DNA from: Mesostigma viride
Lineage: Eukaryota > Streptophyta > Mesostigmatophyceae > Mesostigmatales > Mesostigmataceae
Direction: 5' to 3'
DNA length: 64,000 nucleotides
Assembly: GCA_009746045.1 (NCBI GenBank)
Contig: RPFO01000188.1
Coordinates: 422,183 to 486,182 of the forward strand
A model generated the notes under the pieces. It was not told where the DNA came from. It ran no database searches and saw nothing but the letters and a program-made list of their open reading frames with translations. Made by a program: the position numbers and the translations under genes. This document shows positions 44,023 through 54,263 of this stretch, in pieces (the stretch's first letter is position 1; every line of letters begins with the position of its first letter).

Positions 44023-44097
44023 GAGTATTTACTATAATCCCACGCTGAGCGGCGTCATCCCACCTGAGCTGGGTTCTCTAACCTCCCTGCAGTCGCT
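44023..44097 (+). CDS. LRR exon 16 (75 nt)
   Basis: Acceptor acgctcag, donor gtaagccaa, the only donor in the array that departs from gtaagt. It reads SIYYNPTLSGVIPPELGSLT and then SLQSL. It shares the extra codon with exon 6. It is the last LRR exon I can find. Confidence 0.68.
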
Positions 44098-44874
44098 GTA
44101 AGCCAATCCTATGAGCATGCTTGTGCCTGCCTGCCTGCCTGCCTGCCTGCCTGCCGCTCAGTACGTGCCAGGCATGCTTGGGTGGTTGTGTCACGATCCT
44201 GTTCACGTGCAGTAGCTGGATCACTGCGCGTGAATGCACGCAATTTGGGTGGGTAGGTCGTTTTTGCTGCTTGCGGTGTTGTTTGCATGGCTAATCGCCA
44301 TTGCATTCTGTGGCATGGTCAATCTTTGCCTTGGGGTGCACCCACAGTTAGGTATATTTGTTGAACCATTTGTTCACGTTATAATTGCGTCGTGGCGGGC
44401 TCAAATGGATTCGATCTGCCGCCTATAGCCTATCTCTACCGTCCCTCATCAACACCATGTCCGGTGTGCTACGTAGTACTATTAGTACAGAACGGCCGGT
44501 AATGCCTACTGTGGTACATGGACCCCCTCATTTGAGGAATTTGTACAAGTGCCCAACTAGGGGCGCAGGTTCTTTCAATGCCGTCAGAGATGTTGAGCCA
44601 TCAGAGCTGTCAGGAGTTTCGAGATTTTTGCTCATGGACATACCTAAAAGTAGTGCGGCGGACGTAGGAAGGCATTTTCGCAGCTCCCCGTCACCCACGC
44701 ACGCTGCTGTTTGAGGGGCAAGCTTTGACCAAGGGGGCAATTGCTGGGCCCCAGCGCGGTGAGATGGCCAGCTTGATAGTCATTTGACGGTGTGGCTAGG
44801 CTTCTCGCGTTTGCATGCCATTATCTCCTAGACTACCACTTGGAAGACATATCCACAGCAATAGGTACTCATGT
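44098..44874 (+). other. LRR intron, class I tail
   Basis: Class I tail with a (TGCC)n run at 44,125-44,153, then tggcgggctcaaatggattc, then tgctgggccccagcgcggtg (related to 32,710 and 33,530). A 109-codon frame ending at 44,714 has no recognisable domain. Confidence 0.4.
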
Positions 44875-45871
44875 GTGTGATCCACTATATGAAACCAGAT
44901 GTGATGCAGGTCGCGGGATTCCTGGCCGCTGACCTCATGACAGGCAACTCAGCCAGCCTGAATGAAACACGTGATGCTTTATTTGTGATGGAAAGCAACC
45001 AAAACACATTCATTAACTCCAAGAGGAGACGTTAACAATAATACAATTATTGTCTAGTCGTACAATGTCGTACTTGTAAGTCACTGTCCGAATAAAGCTA
45101 AGCGGTTCTCGATAACCTAGCAGGCCTCGGGTGGCGCCACCTATCCCGCTTGCCCCAGCTATGGCTCACTGGCCAACGACAACCGGGGTCCTTCCCGAGT
45201 CCCATCCACAAAACGCACATCATCTTGACAAAACCAAATACATTGCCACTTCCGTCAACCAATCTCATGACAATTAATCATTGCAACCACTCACGGGGGC
45301 TGCCCCGGGCTGTCACATGAAGACAACAACAAAGTTGTGAGGAGAGTAACGAGCGAACAACGACCAAACTGGCCGCCGCCGTGCTCCTAAATACCTCCAA
45401 AAATCCCGGCATCCATGCGCTGTCGCATTTGCCACCAAGCCGCCTGACGTTCAGTTAGACTGCCAGCAAATGCTGAACAAGTCCATTAGTCAGCCACGTG
45501 CGTGCCAACACACACCGCACAGTACGATCTGCGTATCTAGCTCTGTCGTACGGCTGAACACAATTCCGCCTTAACAATACAAAAGATTCGTAACTGCCAA
45601 ATGTCGCGCATCGGAATCTTGCGCACTATGTAGCCACCAAGGCTCTACGCACCAAAGTCTTGTGCCTGAAACTAAGTCCGCCACCTAAGACTTGCAACTC
45701 CAGAAATTCAGGCCTTTCCGGCGCGGCGCTCCACACCGGCTCAAGGGAACAAAGCCGACAAAGCCGACAAAGCATCGGCTGAACCGGAACCAAACCAGAC
45801 GTAACGACTCCTAGTACAACCGCGTTCTCGAGTGCACGGACGTAAATTGTCACGGACGTGACAGGCTACCC
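44875..45871 (-). mobile_element. Possible solo LTR (about 1 kb)
   Basis: On the minus strand it starts TGTCACGTCCGTGACA and ends GGATCACACACA, with an AATAAA near the far end (cacaaataaagcatcacg). TG…CA ends and a Ty3-like start suggest an LTR, but I find no target duplication, so the call is weak. It interrupts LRR-intron DNA. Confidence 0.35.
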
Positions 45872-46573
45872 TAAAGCCTACACACTTGAGTTTTTAAGCT
45901 GTTTCTCATGGTAGGGAGGTACTTCGATGGACCTTAGCTTTAGCCACCCACGCACAAGTTTTTACAGGGGGCCAGAAAGCTCATGTTGCAAAACCTAGAC
46001 GTTAGTAAAATTTCACAACTTTAGGACCATGTAATTCCGAGTCGAGACGGGGTTTTGCTATTGAGGTGCACCCACCCATCTGATATATCCTGGATATATA
46101 TTTATCTTATTATTGATTATCATGAATTATCAATAAGAATTTTTCGGGTAAGTTGCCAAACTGGTTGCCTAGCTGCGTCAATCGTCTGTTAGCTTTTAAC
46201 ATAAAAGTATGTTCTCAAAGGAGCCCTTCCATGAAACCTTGCCAAGAAAGGCCTGCGGTCTGCTGTCTCCCCGTTAAATGTGAGCTTGCGTCTTTATCAA
46301 TTCTAGCCATTGCGGTGAAGAAAATATCAGAAACAGCAAACAATCTGAGGACCCGACAGCAGAAAAGGCGAATTGATACGATGTGAAAGATTCAAAAGAA
46401 CCCAAAAGACATTCGAAATTTAACAGTTAAATATTAGCAGACAACCTGTAGCTCACTATCGCACCATTACAGGAGCCATGCTTGGTGCAGGCACGAAAGA
46501 AAAGCTCTGCCTCCCGCACGATTGGACAGCCCGTGCGCAAGCCTGAACAAACTCTTTACCATAAACGATGGAA
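45872..46573 (+). other. LRR intron remnant, class II, no exon
   Basis: About 45,890-46,190 matches 32,815-33,100 (ctcatggtagggaggtactt against cttatggtagaaagaaactc, then ttgcctagctgcgtcaatcg). The match stops before an exon would be reached. The remainder to 46,573 is unassigned. The LRR array seems to end or be broken here. Confidence 0.45.
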
Positions 46574-47450
46574 TCGGATTTCTTTGAAAAGAGTTTCTTA
46601 TAATGGGCGAGAACGAACGCCGCGATTGAAGTGTTCTTAAGGGCGACAAGGGTTACGTGGCACGATTACTAAGCTCCGGTTTTGCTGGCATGGCCGGTGA
46701 ATAGGGGCGGTTTTAGGGGACGAATCCGATTTGGATTTTGTAGGCCTAGTTACGGGTAATTTTGTCGTTCAGACGGTTATAACGTTTTAGTCGGGCCAGA
46801 AGGCCTTCTAGTTCGGTATGCCGGCCTGAAATTGTCTGTGATTGCTGGTTGTTACTGTAGTCTGAAATTCTGACTCAAATCACTTTGCTGGCGTTTTGTA
46901 GCTACCGGCCTGACATTGGATTTGTGTCATTAGGGCTGGGATTTTAGGGGCCGTTGCCTTGTAGCGTGTTGTGTCGTCTTTTTAGAAACCTTGCGAGGAT
47001 GGGGAAAGGTCTCTTTTCTTGCATGACGCTGGGCGCACGTTGGCCGAGGCTATGGTGATGCAAGAAATTCTGACGCCTCCCCAGCCTTGTGCCAGCTTGG
47101 GCGCAGGGGCTTAGTTTAACTATATTAAAGGGCGGCAGCCTTTGAGATTCTGGTTTGCGGAAGCCAAACCGGCTGCTACATGTCAGGACTGATGGGGATT
47201 CAGACAGTTGGCGATTCGGACAGGTGTGGGATGCTACGCCAGTGCAATATAGAATTGTAGTATGAACGTAACAATTTGCCTGTCGTAATGAAAGGGTTGG
47301 CCTGCGTGGCGGCCTTGTACCTAAGCATGCTTGCGCTGTGGGGGGGGTTCTGTGACGTTTGCTGGCTCGCCTTGGCCTGGCCCATACCTGGGGATGCTTG
47401 CGCTCTGGGTTGAACCTAGCTGGGGTCGTGGTGATCCTTTTGTTTAAGGG
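46574..47450 (+). mobile_element. Left part of a split-direct-repeat element, family SDR-G
   Basis: Starts TCGGATTTCTTTGAAAAG, the A signature. The A repeat seems to end near 47,020 (ctcttttct). The following internal part includes tacctggggatgcttgcgct near 47,390, which parallels tacctggggatgcttgcacc in the SDR-B internal region (34,305). No B repeats found, so 3'-truncated. No coding frame. Confidence 0.5.
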
Positions 47451-47769
47451 GACTGGCCACCTCTAAACCCACAAAAAGTGCCTTTCATTAACAACAACTC
47501 TAATGCAACTAGATGCGATTAGAAACTGTCCAATAATGATTGGGGACCATTAATAAAATGTTTGGCCATTCGCACCACGAATTGTTGGGGGTACTACCCC
47601 CAACCATACACCGGCGGTGAGCTAAAAATAGAAAAAGGAAAAAAAACGTATTCTATGGCACTTTTTGCGCAAGACAAACCACGCATCCAAATGAGCTGGG
47701 GAAATATTGCAGCATAGTTCAACCCCCACTAAATGGCATACCACCACATTACACTGACCAAATAAGCAA
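47451..47769. other. Short unassigned stretch left of the autonomous YR element
   Basis: AT-rich, with a pair of inverted 12-mers (caaaaagtgcc near 47,475 and ggcactttttg near 47,656), perhaps a small MITE. No gene. Confidence 0.3.
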
Positions 47770-48148
47770 TCGGGGTTCTCTGAACATAGTTTCTTTATAG
47801 TGATACGGAAGGGGAGCCGCTGATGCTAGGTGAAATAGAGCTGGGTGATGTGATCGTAATAAGGTTGATTAGGCTTCTAGTGTACGAGTATTACGGATGA
47901 TATGGCCTAATTGTTGCGGCCCATACCTTGACGGTGTGCTGAGTACCTTGACGACGGATTTTTGCGTCTAGGTTCTCCTAGCAGATCTGTGATTGCGGAC
48001 GGGTTTGCAACAAGCAATATCTGAAGTAAAACTTGACGGCTAAAACTGTTTAGAGGCCGTTGCCGGATCTGGCCGTTGGTAGAGAGCCGTTGGCCTTGTA
48101 ACACGATAAAAGCTTGCTCACCTAGCTCATGGCGGTCTCTTTTGTTTT
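47770..48148 (+). repeat. SDR-A repeat A1
   Basis: 379 bp, starting TCGGGGTTCTCTGAACATAG and ending ctcatggcggtctcttttgt-ttt. Its two halves match 52,611-52,796 and 62,402-62,594 base for base as far as I can see. It probably holds the element's promoter. Confidence 0.85.
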
Positions 48149-48219
48149 AACGAAGGCGGCGACAGGGGTCAGGGGCAGCGTAGCTGACGCCCGGAATTCC
48201 TTTCTGCAAAGCGGCTGGG

Positions 48220-49278
48220 ATGCCGAAGCCCGGGCGGAAGCCAGGTTCGACAGGTGCTGGGAAGCAATTACCGAAAGCTAATCCCGAGGTGCCGACAGCT
48301 ACTAAACAGACGGGAAAGGGCCGACTAGGCTGGCCGACGCAGAAGAAAAGGCTCCATCAGGAGCTCTCCACTTGCTCGGGCCTGCCTGAAGTGTGCGCTG
48401 CCTTTGAGGCGGTCCTCGGGACCGACTGGGTAACTACTGTCAGCCGGTGGTCTGCGGCCCAGCTGGAGTCCGTCGTTGGACTGCTGGTCGACCACGTGGA
48501 CGGGCCTGAAATTCTGGCAGCAGCGGACCCAAACGAAGCGCTAGTGGCAGCCCTCCAAAGCGCCCGGGACTTGGCGGACTCGGACGAAGAGGAGATGCAG
48601 CCACCACGCCGGCCCACGAAAGGGGCGAAAAAGGGGACGAAAAAAGTCGGAAGCCCAGCCCCGAGCAAGGGAAAGGCCGCGGGGGATGTGAGGGAGCAGC
48701 TCTTGGAGCTGGCGGCTATTATTGGCAAGCAGGGGCAGGCGGGCAAAGAAGAGGAGGAGGAGGAGGAGTCCGAGGAAGAGGATTTCCTGACGAAATTGAA
48801 GGATGCGCTGGCCGGGGCAGATGGGGCTTCCAGGAAGCCGAAAAAGACCAAAGGGGTGACGCTGCCCACTCGAGCACAAGTGGTGAATTGGAGGGTGCAA
48901 GAGAGAGTGCTCCCCGAGGTGCTCGAGGATGCCAACGACAATGGAGGGGGGATAAAGAGTTGGATCATGGCTACTCGCCAAGGGGGGTGGAGGAACCAGG
49001 AAAGCAGGAAGGTGGTCATGAACATCGCCCTGGCCATGGACACACTCTTCAAGGAGTTGGGGCCGGCAGCCGGGGAGTTGGCTGGGGTAGAGTATCTCAT
49101 GAGGGTGGTGGCAGCCATGCTCCTAGTGGAGAGCCAGGGGTCAGGAGGGTGGAAGGTGGCTGGCCACCTCCTTGCTCTCAAGGAAGATGCCTCCTTGGTG
49201 AGCAACCCGGCCATGAAGATGGCCCTGCAAAGCGCCACGATGATGGAGAAGCTGGGCAAGGCCCAGCAAACCAAGTAA
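48220..49278 (+). CDS. Gag-like protein of SDR-A
   Basis: 352 codons, starting MPKPGRKPGSTGAGKQLPKA. A basic N-terminus is followed by a middle acidic run of Glu (about residues 176-190) within a Lys/Glu-rich low-complexity zone. The folded-looking C-terminal third contains VVNWRVQERVLPEVLEDAND and VVMNIALAMDTLFKELGPAA. I see no zinc knuckle. Identification rests on its place as first ORF of a DIRS-type element, where a Gag-like protein packages RNA. It ends at TAA, 47 bp before the next ORF. Unlike pol, the frame is intact. Confidence 0.65.
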   Translation: MPKPGRKPGSTGAGKQLPKANPEVPTATKQTGKGRLGWPTQKKRLHQELSTCSGLPEVCAAFEAVLGTDWVTTVSRWSAAQLESVVGLLVDHVDGPEILAAADPNEALVAALQSARDLADSDEEEMQPPRRPTKGAKKGTKKVGSPAPSKGKAAGDVREQLLELAAIIGKQGQAGKEEEEEEESEEEDFLTKLKDALAGADGASRKPKKTKGVTLPTRAQVVNWRVQERVLPEVLEDANDNGGGIKSWIMATRQGGWRNQESRKVVMNIALAMDTLFKELGPAAGELAGVEYLMRVVAAMLLVESQGSGGWKVAGHLLALKEDASLVSNPAMKMALQSATMMEKLGKAQQTK

Positions 49279-49719
49279 ACACCGAAAGGGTAAACCGCTC
49301 CCCCTTCCCACTGCCTCTTCCTACAATGCCTCTAAGCACTACGTGGGGGAGAGTGAGGTCAGCACGCAGACGCCAGCGTGCAACTCGCCGCCGCCGGACC
49401 TTCACTCTACAACACAAGGTGATTACGTGGTTGAATTGGCTATGGCACGGGGGGGCAGACCCTCCGCCTAAATCTGGAGGCGCGTGCTCCAGAGGAACGG
49501 CGGAGGCCCTGAAAAGGGTCAAGAAGCACTGCGAGTGGTACAGTCGCCGCGTAACCGGCGTTGCGACAGGCCCCGCAGAAGGAAGTGATCTAATCTATGG
49601 GAAATGTAATAAGTATGAACAACTTGTGGCGGAGCGGGTGAGTCTGCCGAAGCGCGAGGTGGCAGGAAAGGCGAAGCTGCTGGATTTGCTGGCGCTACGA
49701 CCTAGTTGGCGAGAGGTGT

Positions 49720-50870
49720 ACGCCAGCGAGCCAACTGCATCAAGCCGGAGGTGGCTGCCAGTGCGAGGTATTGGAATGTACCTGCCCCCAGCCGAGGGTG
49801 CACCATGGCGGAGTGGGGCAAGTTGATGGGGAGGGCAGCGGACGTGGGGATGGTGGAGTTCCGAGAGACGCGGCCAAAGTGGGTAGACGGATGTTTTGGG
49901 GTGGCCAAAGGAGTGGGGGAGTTAAGGCTCATTGTGAATAAGAAGTTGGGGAACGCACTGTGGGTGGACCCCCCTAAGACGGTGTTACCCCACCTGGGCA
50001 TATACTCGGAGGTCTATATCAAGGGTCGGTGCTACACGGCCAAGAGCGATCTGGTCTCGTATTACTATACCATCCAAGTGCCGGAGTGGTGGTGGGATTA
50101 TCAAGGGCTACCTGATGTGTGGTCCACCGATGTCGGGCTGCCGGGGCGGCGGAGGAGGGTGTGGCCAGTGCTGAAAGTGCTGGCCATGGGGCACTCCCAC
50201 GCTGTAGCGCTAGGGGAAGCCATCCATGAGATGGTCCTCTATGCCACGGGCGCTTTGGATCCTAGACGGCAGGTGAACCGCCTCACAAGTGTAGGGGAGC
50301 TGACCGTGCTTCGGAATGCATGGGGTAACCCAACCGCCCTAGCCATCGAGTACAAGGAGGAGAGCACGAGGGAGATGCAAATCGACCTTGAGGACCCCCC
50401 TGCCCCTATGGTATCCATCACTATTGATGACCTGGTGGTCAGCAATGGGCGCACGTGCGAGGCGGTGAATCGCTTAATCGCGAGTGCTATTGAAGACGGG
50501 TACGCGCCTAACAACCTTGTGCCCTCCAAGGACAAGACGATCATGGCTAGCCCGGAGGGGGAGGACGAGCTAGAAGCTCTGGGTGTTGTTCACCGGCGGG
50601 ATGGGGTGTTGGAGCCGACAGCTAAGCAGCTCACCCTTGTGGTTGCGCACACTCGTGTACTCCTCGAGAGGGGACGCGCTACCGCTGAGGCGCTGGCGGC
50701 CGTCGTGGGCCGGTGGGTGTGGCTGCAGATGCTCAGCCGCACTTGCTTGTCCATATGGCAGCAGAGTTTTAAGTTCATCAACCTCAAGGGGTGGGGCCAG
50801 CGAACGCGACCTTTGTGGCAAGGTGTGCGCGATGAGCTCGAGTGTGCCATGGCGTTGGCCCCCATGCTCC
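49720..50870 (+). other. Reverse transcriptase domain
   Basis: ELRLIVNKKLGN (49,919-49,954) lies in the fingers. CYTAKSDLVSYYYTIQVPEW (near 50,031-50,090) carries the motif A Asp. VLAMGHSHAVALGEAIHEMV (50,177-50,236) is the segment that follows. SITIDDLVVSNGRT carries the catalytic Asp pair at 50,426-50,431. The order and spacing fit RTs of the DIRS order. The enzyme would copy the element RNA. Confidence 0.75.
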
Positions 50871-50889
50871 GTGTGGACCGGGGGGCTGC

Positions 50890-51400
50890 CCTGGCTCCGG
50901 TGGTGGTGGCCTCGGATGCGTCTAGTTTTGGGCAGGGGGTTGTCTACGCTGAGATGGCCCCAGCTGAGGTGACGGAATTAGCTCGGGCCCGGGAGGTGCG
51001 GGGTTACCCAACCCTCCTCACCCCAGGTGAGGCCATGTATGCCGGGCCTAGACCCTTGACCAAGGCCGCGGAAAAAGCCATCATCCACGGGCGATGGCGC
51101 GTCGGGATCAAGAGTCGCTGGCGCGATTCGACCATGCACATCAACGAGAAGGAAGTGCGGGCCGCTGTGAAGGGGGTGGAGCGCTCGGCCCGGAACCTCG
51201 GAACATGGGGTAAGCGGGTGGTGAGGTTAGTGGACTCCACTGCCGCTTTGGGCTGCTTGGCTAAAGGGCGTTCCTCTTCTTACCGGTTAAACAAGCAATG
51301 CCGCCGGTTGTGCGCTCTTACGTTGGTCACCGGCAGCCGCTCACAATGGGTCTGGACGCCAAGTGAGCTTCAGCCTGCGGATGGGCCTTCGCGGGGGCTT
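50890..51400 (+). other. RNase H domain
   Basis: VVVASDASSFGQGVVYAEMA (50,900-50,960) gives the first Asp, MHINEKEVRAAVKGVE (51,135-51,182) the Glu, and RVVRLVDSTAALGCLAKGRS (51,218-51,275) the second Asp. It follows the RT directly, as in other DIRS-like elements, and would remove RNA from the hybrid. Confidence 0.7.
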
Positions 51401-51448
51401 TCCATGGCTGCCTCGGTGGCCGGGTGGGTCCGCGATTTGACTCGCGAG

Positions 51449-51472
51449 GGTGTTCATCCCAATCCCGGGCCT
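51449..51472 (+). promoter_or_regulatory. 2A-like ribosome-skipping motif (GVHPNPGP)
   Basis: DLTREGVHPNPGPRLG lies between RNase H and the recombinase. NPGP with an upstream acidic/His context matches the core of 2A-like peptides (DxExNPGP; GDVHPNPGP-type variants occur in some retrotransposons). Skipping would fall between Gly (51,467-51,469) and Pro (51,470-51,472) and release the recombinase as a separate protein. The decayed YR-2 copy 2 keeps a related CGDVHP at the same place. Confidence 0.55.
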
Positions 51473-52400
51473 CGGCTTGGCGCTAGCTACTTGACCCTTC
51501 TTGAGGGCAAGGTGAAGCCGGCTACTTTGATGGTTTACCATCGGGGTCTTAGGTCCTTTTTCGCATGGTGGGCGAGCCGGCGGGGTCGGGTTGGCAGCTT
51601 GTTGCGCGGCTTGACGATAGAGGAATACTATTGCGAGTATGTCGCTTGGGCGCACTCACGGTGTTACAGCCGCCAGTTGTGTGTCAATGCGCTTATGGGC
51701 CTGAATTTGTACTTCCCCGGGAGGTGCGGGATTGGGCCTTGGCACGAAGTGTTTTGGCTGGCTGGCGCACGTTGGCACCCCCTCGTGCCCCCCCCCCATT
51801 CCATGGGAGGCTGCGTTTGCGCTTGCTTGTACTATGGTGCTCCAGCGGCAGCCTCGTGCGGCTATGATGGTCATCGTTATTTTCCAACAATACCTGCGGG
51901 TATCGGAGGCGCTCAACCTGTTGGTCGGCCATGTGCGCTTGCAGCCTGATGTTCGGTTGCGGGGTTCGCAGCGGGGCGCCTTGTTGTTGATGTCAGCTAA
52001 GACGGCTAAGGGGGAGGTGCAGTCTGTGGTGATCGAGGATGTCATGACTGAGACCCTCTTGCGGGCTTGTATGCGTGGCAAGGCGGCCTGGGAGCGGGTG
52101 TTCCCTTACGATTATGCCCAGTTCAGCCGGGTTTGGCATCAGGCCACGCAAGCTTTGGGGGTCGACACGGTGTTTACCATTCACGGGCTGCGGCATGGGG
52201 GGGCTACCTATGATTTTTTGCGGCAGCGCAGCATGGCTGATATTCAGCATCGGGGTCGCTGGCGCAGCAGCAAAACTGTCGCCCACTATGTGGGATTGCA
52301 CCGGAGCTTGGCCCTCACCCTTCCTGACGCCCTGGTTCGGGCTATCGCCGCCTGCCCCCCGCGCATTTGGCGGAGCGTCTTTTCTCTGCCTTCCTCTTAA
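51473..52400 (+). other. Tyrosine recombinase domain
   Basis: LTLLEGKVKPATLMVYHRGL begins an N-terminal helical part. QQYLRVSEALNLL holds the first Arg (51,897-51,899). TIHGLRHGGATYD holds the HxxR pair (His 52,182-52,184, Arg 52,191-52,193). RWRSSKTVAHYVGLHRS holds the likely nucleophile Tyr (52,287-52,289). All core residues are present, though two frameshifts separate them from RNase H. In DIRS-type elements this enzyme integrates a circular DNA without target duplication. Confidence 0.75.
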
Positions 52401-52476
52401 GTTCCCTTCATTCTTGTCTTATGCGTCCACCGGTTTTTGTTTTGCCCCTGGCTTGGGTCGCCAGGGAGGGATGTAA

Positions 52477-52610
52477 GGGTAAGGCTAGCCTTTTTGGACA
52501 TAAAGTGTTCCCATGGGTAAGGATGGCCAGTTGAGGGCCACTTCCCGATGTGCTCTACTTATTGTTTTAATAAAGAGTCTGGTTACCCTGGAGTTCCACG
52601 GTTAATAGAA
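52477..52610 (+). repeat. SDR-A repeat B1
   Basis: 134 bp, the same as B2 at 62,628-62,761, ending ggttaatagaa immediately before A2 (tcgggg). It contains ttgttttaataaagagtctg, with AATAAA, a likely 3'-end signal that has counterparts in the B repeats of every SDR family here. Confidence 0.85.
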
Positions 52611-53099
52611 TCGGGGTTCTCTGAACATAGTTTCTTTATAGTGATACGGAAGGGGAGCCGCTGATGCTAGGTGAAATAGAGCTGGGTGATGTGATCGTAA
52701 TAAGGTTGATTAGGCTTCTAGTGTACGAGTATTACGGATGATATGGCCTAATTGTTGCGGCCCATACCTTGACGGTGTGCTGAGTACCTTGACGACTACG
52801 GCTTCGCAAGGTAACCCCCTATTTACTGCTTGTTTTGCTATTTAAATTGAATAGGCAATGGATATATGTTGTTAATTGATTGATTATTGAATAGGACACC
52901 ATACTGCTTTATTGTAGGGCCACGGATAGCCCTTTATTCTTCTGGTCGGCTGTTGCCGGTCCCATTCCTTCTCCTTAGCCTTATTGTTCAGGGGTGGCTG
53001 TTAGGAGGTAAAAAGTTCCCATCCCCTGAAGTGGGAAAGTGAGAGCTCTGCCTGCGTTGTTGCCCTCTTTATTGCGCGCGTGCAGATGGCCAGGGTCGA

Positions 53100-54236
53100 C
53101 TAGTATCGCATGGCCTTCTTGAGGATGTCGCGGCACTCGTCGATCACGTCTTGCACGACTTTGCGCGGGTCGTCCCCGTCGTCCAGGTCCCTCTTGCGCT
53201 TGATGCCGACGTCCATGAACTGGTTGGCCACGTCGACGTATCTGTCCAGCAGCTCCTGCCTGCGCTCCTGGTAGGCGGCCTTCCACTTGGCGGCCTCGGC
53301 CTCGAACCTGTCCCTCTCCTGCTCGAGGTTGAACTTGTCCTTGTCGGCCTTCCGCTCGGTGGCCAGCTCGTCCTGGAAGTGCTGCTTGGCCTGGAACTTG
53401 AGCTCCTTGTGTATGGCGGTGACCTGGGCCTGCGCGTCCTCCACCTTGGCGGCGTGCTCCTTGTTGGCCTGCACCAGCTCCTTTTGAAGCTTTGCTGCCT
53501 CCGCTCTCTCCTTCTCCGATACCGTGACCTTTTCCGCCAGGTCCTTCAACATGGCCACCTGCAGGTTGTGGTGCTGGTGGATGAGGGCCAGCTGCCTCTC
53601 CTGGTGCTCGGATACCACGGCCAGCAGGCGATTCTCCATCTCCTCGTCGCGAGCCTTGCCGTGTTCCACGTCCTGGGCGTAGATGCCCAGTGCCAGCTCG
53701 GCCACCTTGAGGGAGTCGCCCGCGAACAGCTCGCTGGCCACCTTCATGGCCACGGTAGCCATGTCGGGGTGGTACTGCACGGCCAACGCGAAGAGCAGCA
53801 CCTTGGGTGCATAGGTACCAGCTACCGGGCTGCGGCCATCCACCTCGCGAAGGGTGCAGTCCACTCCCTGCGACTCCAGCAGCTTAATGGTGATCTGCGT
53901 CCTGCCAGTCACCATAGCTCGCTCGACCATTTGCTTTTCGGACCGGCCACGTTTGAATAACTTGCTGAGGTTGCCAAATCCGGTGGCCTTGTCAAAGGGA
54001 ATCAAGCAATCACAACCCTTGAACGTGCGGAACTCGTACTCATCAGCAAACTCCTTGCATTCCGGGGGCAGCTCATCGAAGGGCACCAGGCCGAAGTAAT
54101 CTTGGCGGAGGGATGGGGAGTTGCTGATGAGAGCCATGTTCGCGTATACCATATACCCGGAAAGTTTTTGGCGTTCTGTAAGCGCACACTCTCGCACCCC
54201 GGCTATGTCATCATTTTGCTGACATAATTCTGGCAT
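53100..54236 (-). CDS. KilA-N-like DNA-binding, coiled-coil protein (left arm copy)
   Basis: 378 codons from the first ATG (54,236); an in-frame GTG lies 27 bases upstream. Residues about 85-200 contain CLIPFDKATGFGNLSKLFKR, ITIKLLESQGVD and then GTYAPKVLLFALAVQYHPDM. This follows the pattern of viral KilA-N / MSV199-type domains, which end in a G-Y-x-P…A segment. Residues about 205-350 are a long charged coiled coil (EKERAEAAKLQKELVQANKE). The C-terminus is basic then acidic (GIKRKRDLDDGDD). Such proteins are multi-copy in large DNA viruses and are thought to bind DNA. The family call is by eye; a plain coiled-coil protein is the alternative. Confidence 0.6.
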   Translation of the reverse strand: MPELCQQNDDIAGVRECALTERQKLSGYMVYANMALISNSPSLRQDYFGLVPFDELPPECKEFADEYEFRTFKGCDCLIPFDKATGFGNLSKLFKRGRSEKQMVERAMVTGRTQITIKLLESQGVDCTLREVDGRSPVAGTYAPKVLLFALAVQYHPDMATVAMKVASELFAGDSLKVAELALGIYAQDVEHGKARDEEMENRLLAVVSEHQERQLALIHQHHNLQVAMLKDLAEKVTVSEKERAEAAKLQKELVQANKEHAAKVEDAQAQVTAIHKELKFQAKQHFQDELATERKADKDKFNLEQERDRFEAEAAKWKAAYQERRQELLDRYVDVANQFMDVGIKRKRDLDDGDDPRKVVQDVIDECRDILKKAMRY

Positions 54237-54263
54237 AATTACACATTTTGTGTAATCAGCCAC

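Larger units (their letters stand above)
3674..44097 (+). other. Span of a multi-exon leucine-rich-repeat gene (one LRR per exon)
   Basis: Sixteen exons on the + strand each encode one plant-type LRR of about 24 residues (pattern …LS.N.LSGTIPPELGSLTSLQ.L). Every exon begins with the last base of a leucine codon and ends with CT, the first two bases of the next leucine codon. Any exon can therefore be joined to any other without breaking the frame. All are followed by gtaagt, and the full-length ones are preceded by a pyrimidine tract and cag. Introns range from 85 bp to several kb and are packed with transposons. LRR tracts of this kind usually bind ligands outside the cell or in effector sensing, but I see no start exon, signal peptide, membrane segment or kinase. 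It could be one gene, several genes, or a partly dead array. Confidence 0.6.
49326..52400 (+). pseudogene. Pol polyprotein of SDR-A (RT, RNase H, 2A-like, tyrosine recombinase) with three frameshifts
   Basis: ATG at 49,326 begins MPLSTTWGRVRSARRRQRAT and stays in one frame to about 49,720. RT, RNase H and the start of the recombinase continue in a second frame (about 49,720-51,715), a short piece in a third (about 51,720-51,785), and the rest of the recombinase in the first frame to TAA at 52,398. Each change equals loss of one base. One falls at the C run near 51,786-51,799 and another near a CCCCGGG stretch at 51,716-51,722. The element is otherwise well preserved. The shifts may be mutations or sequence errors; programmed frameshifting at the first is possible but unproven. 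Confidence 0.7.

Noticed and set aside
3674-44097. CRISPR-like or satellite array, because of regularly recurring 72-bp units
   Set aside because: Units are kilobases apart, coding, splice-bounded and diverged; spacers are intron and transposon DNA.
48357-49274. A 305-codon minus-strand frame opposite the Gag-like ORF
   Set aside because: Serine-rich shadow of the gag reading frame, with no element logic for a gene there.
53151-53960. A 269-codon open frame antisense to the KilA-N-like gene, leucine- and histidine-rich
   Set aside because: It is a mirror of the coiled-coil coding strand. The minus-strand protein has domain structure; this one does not.
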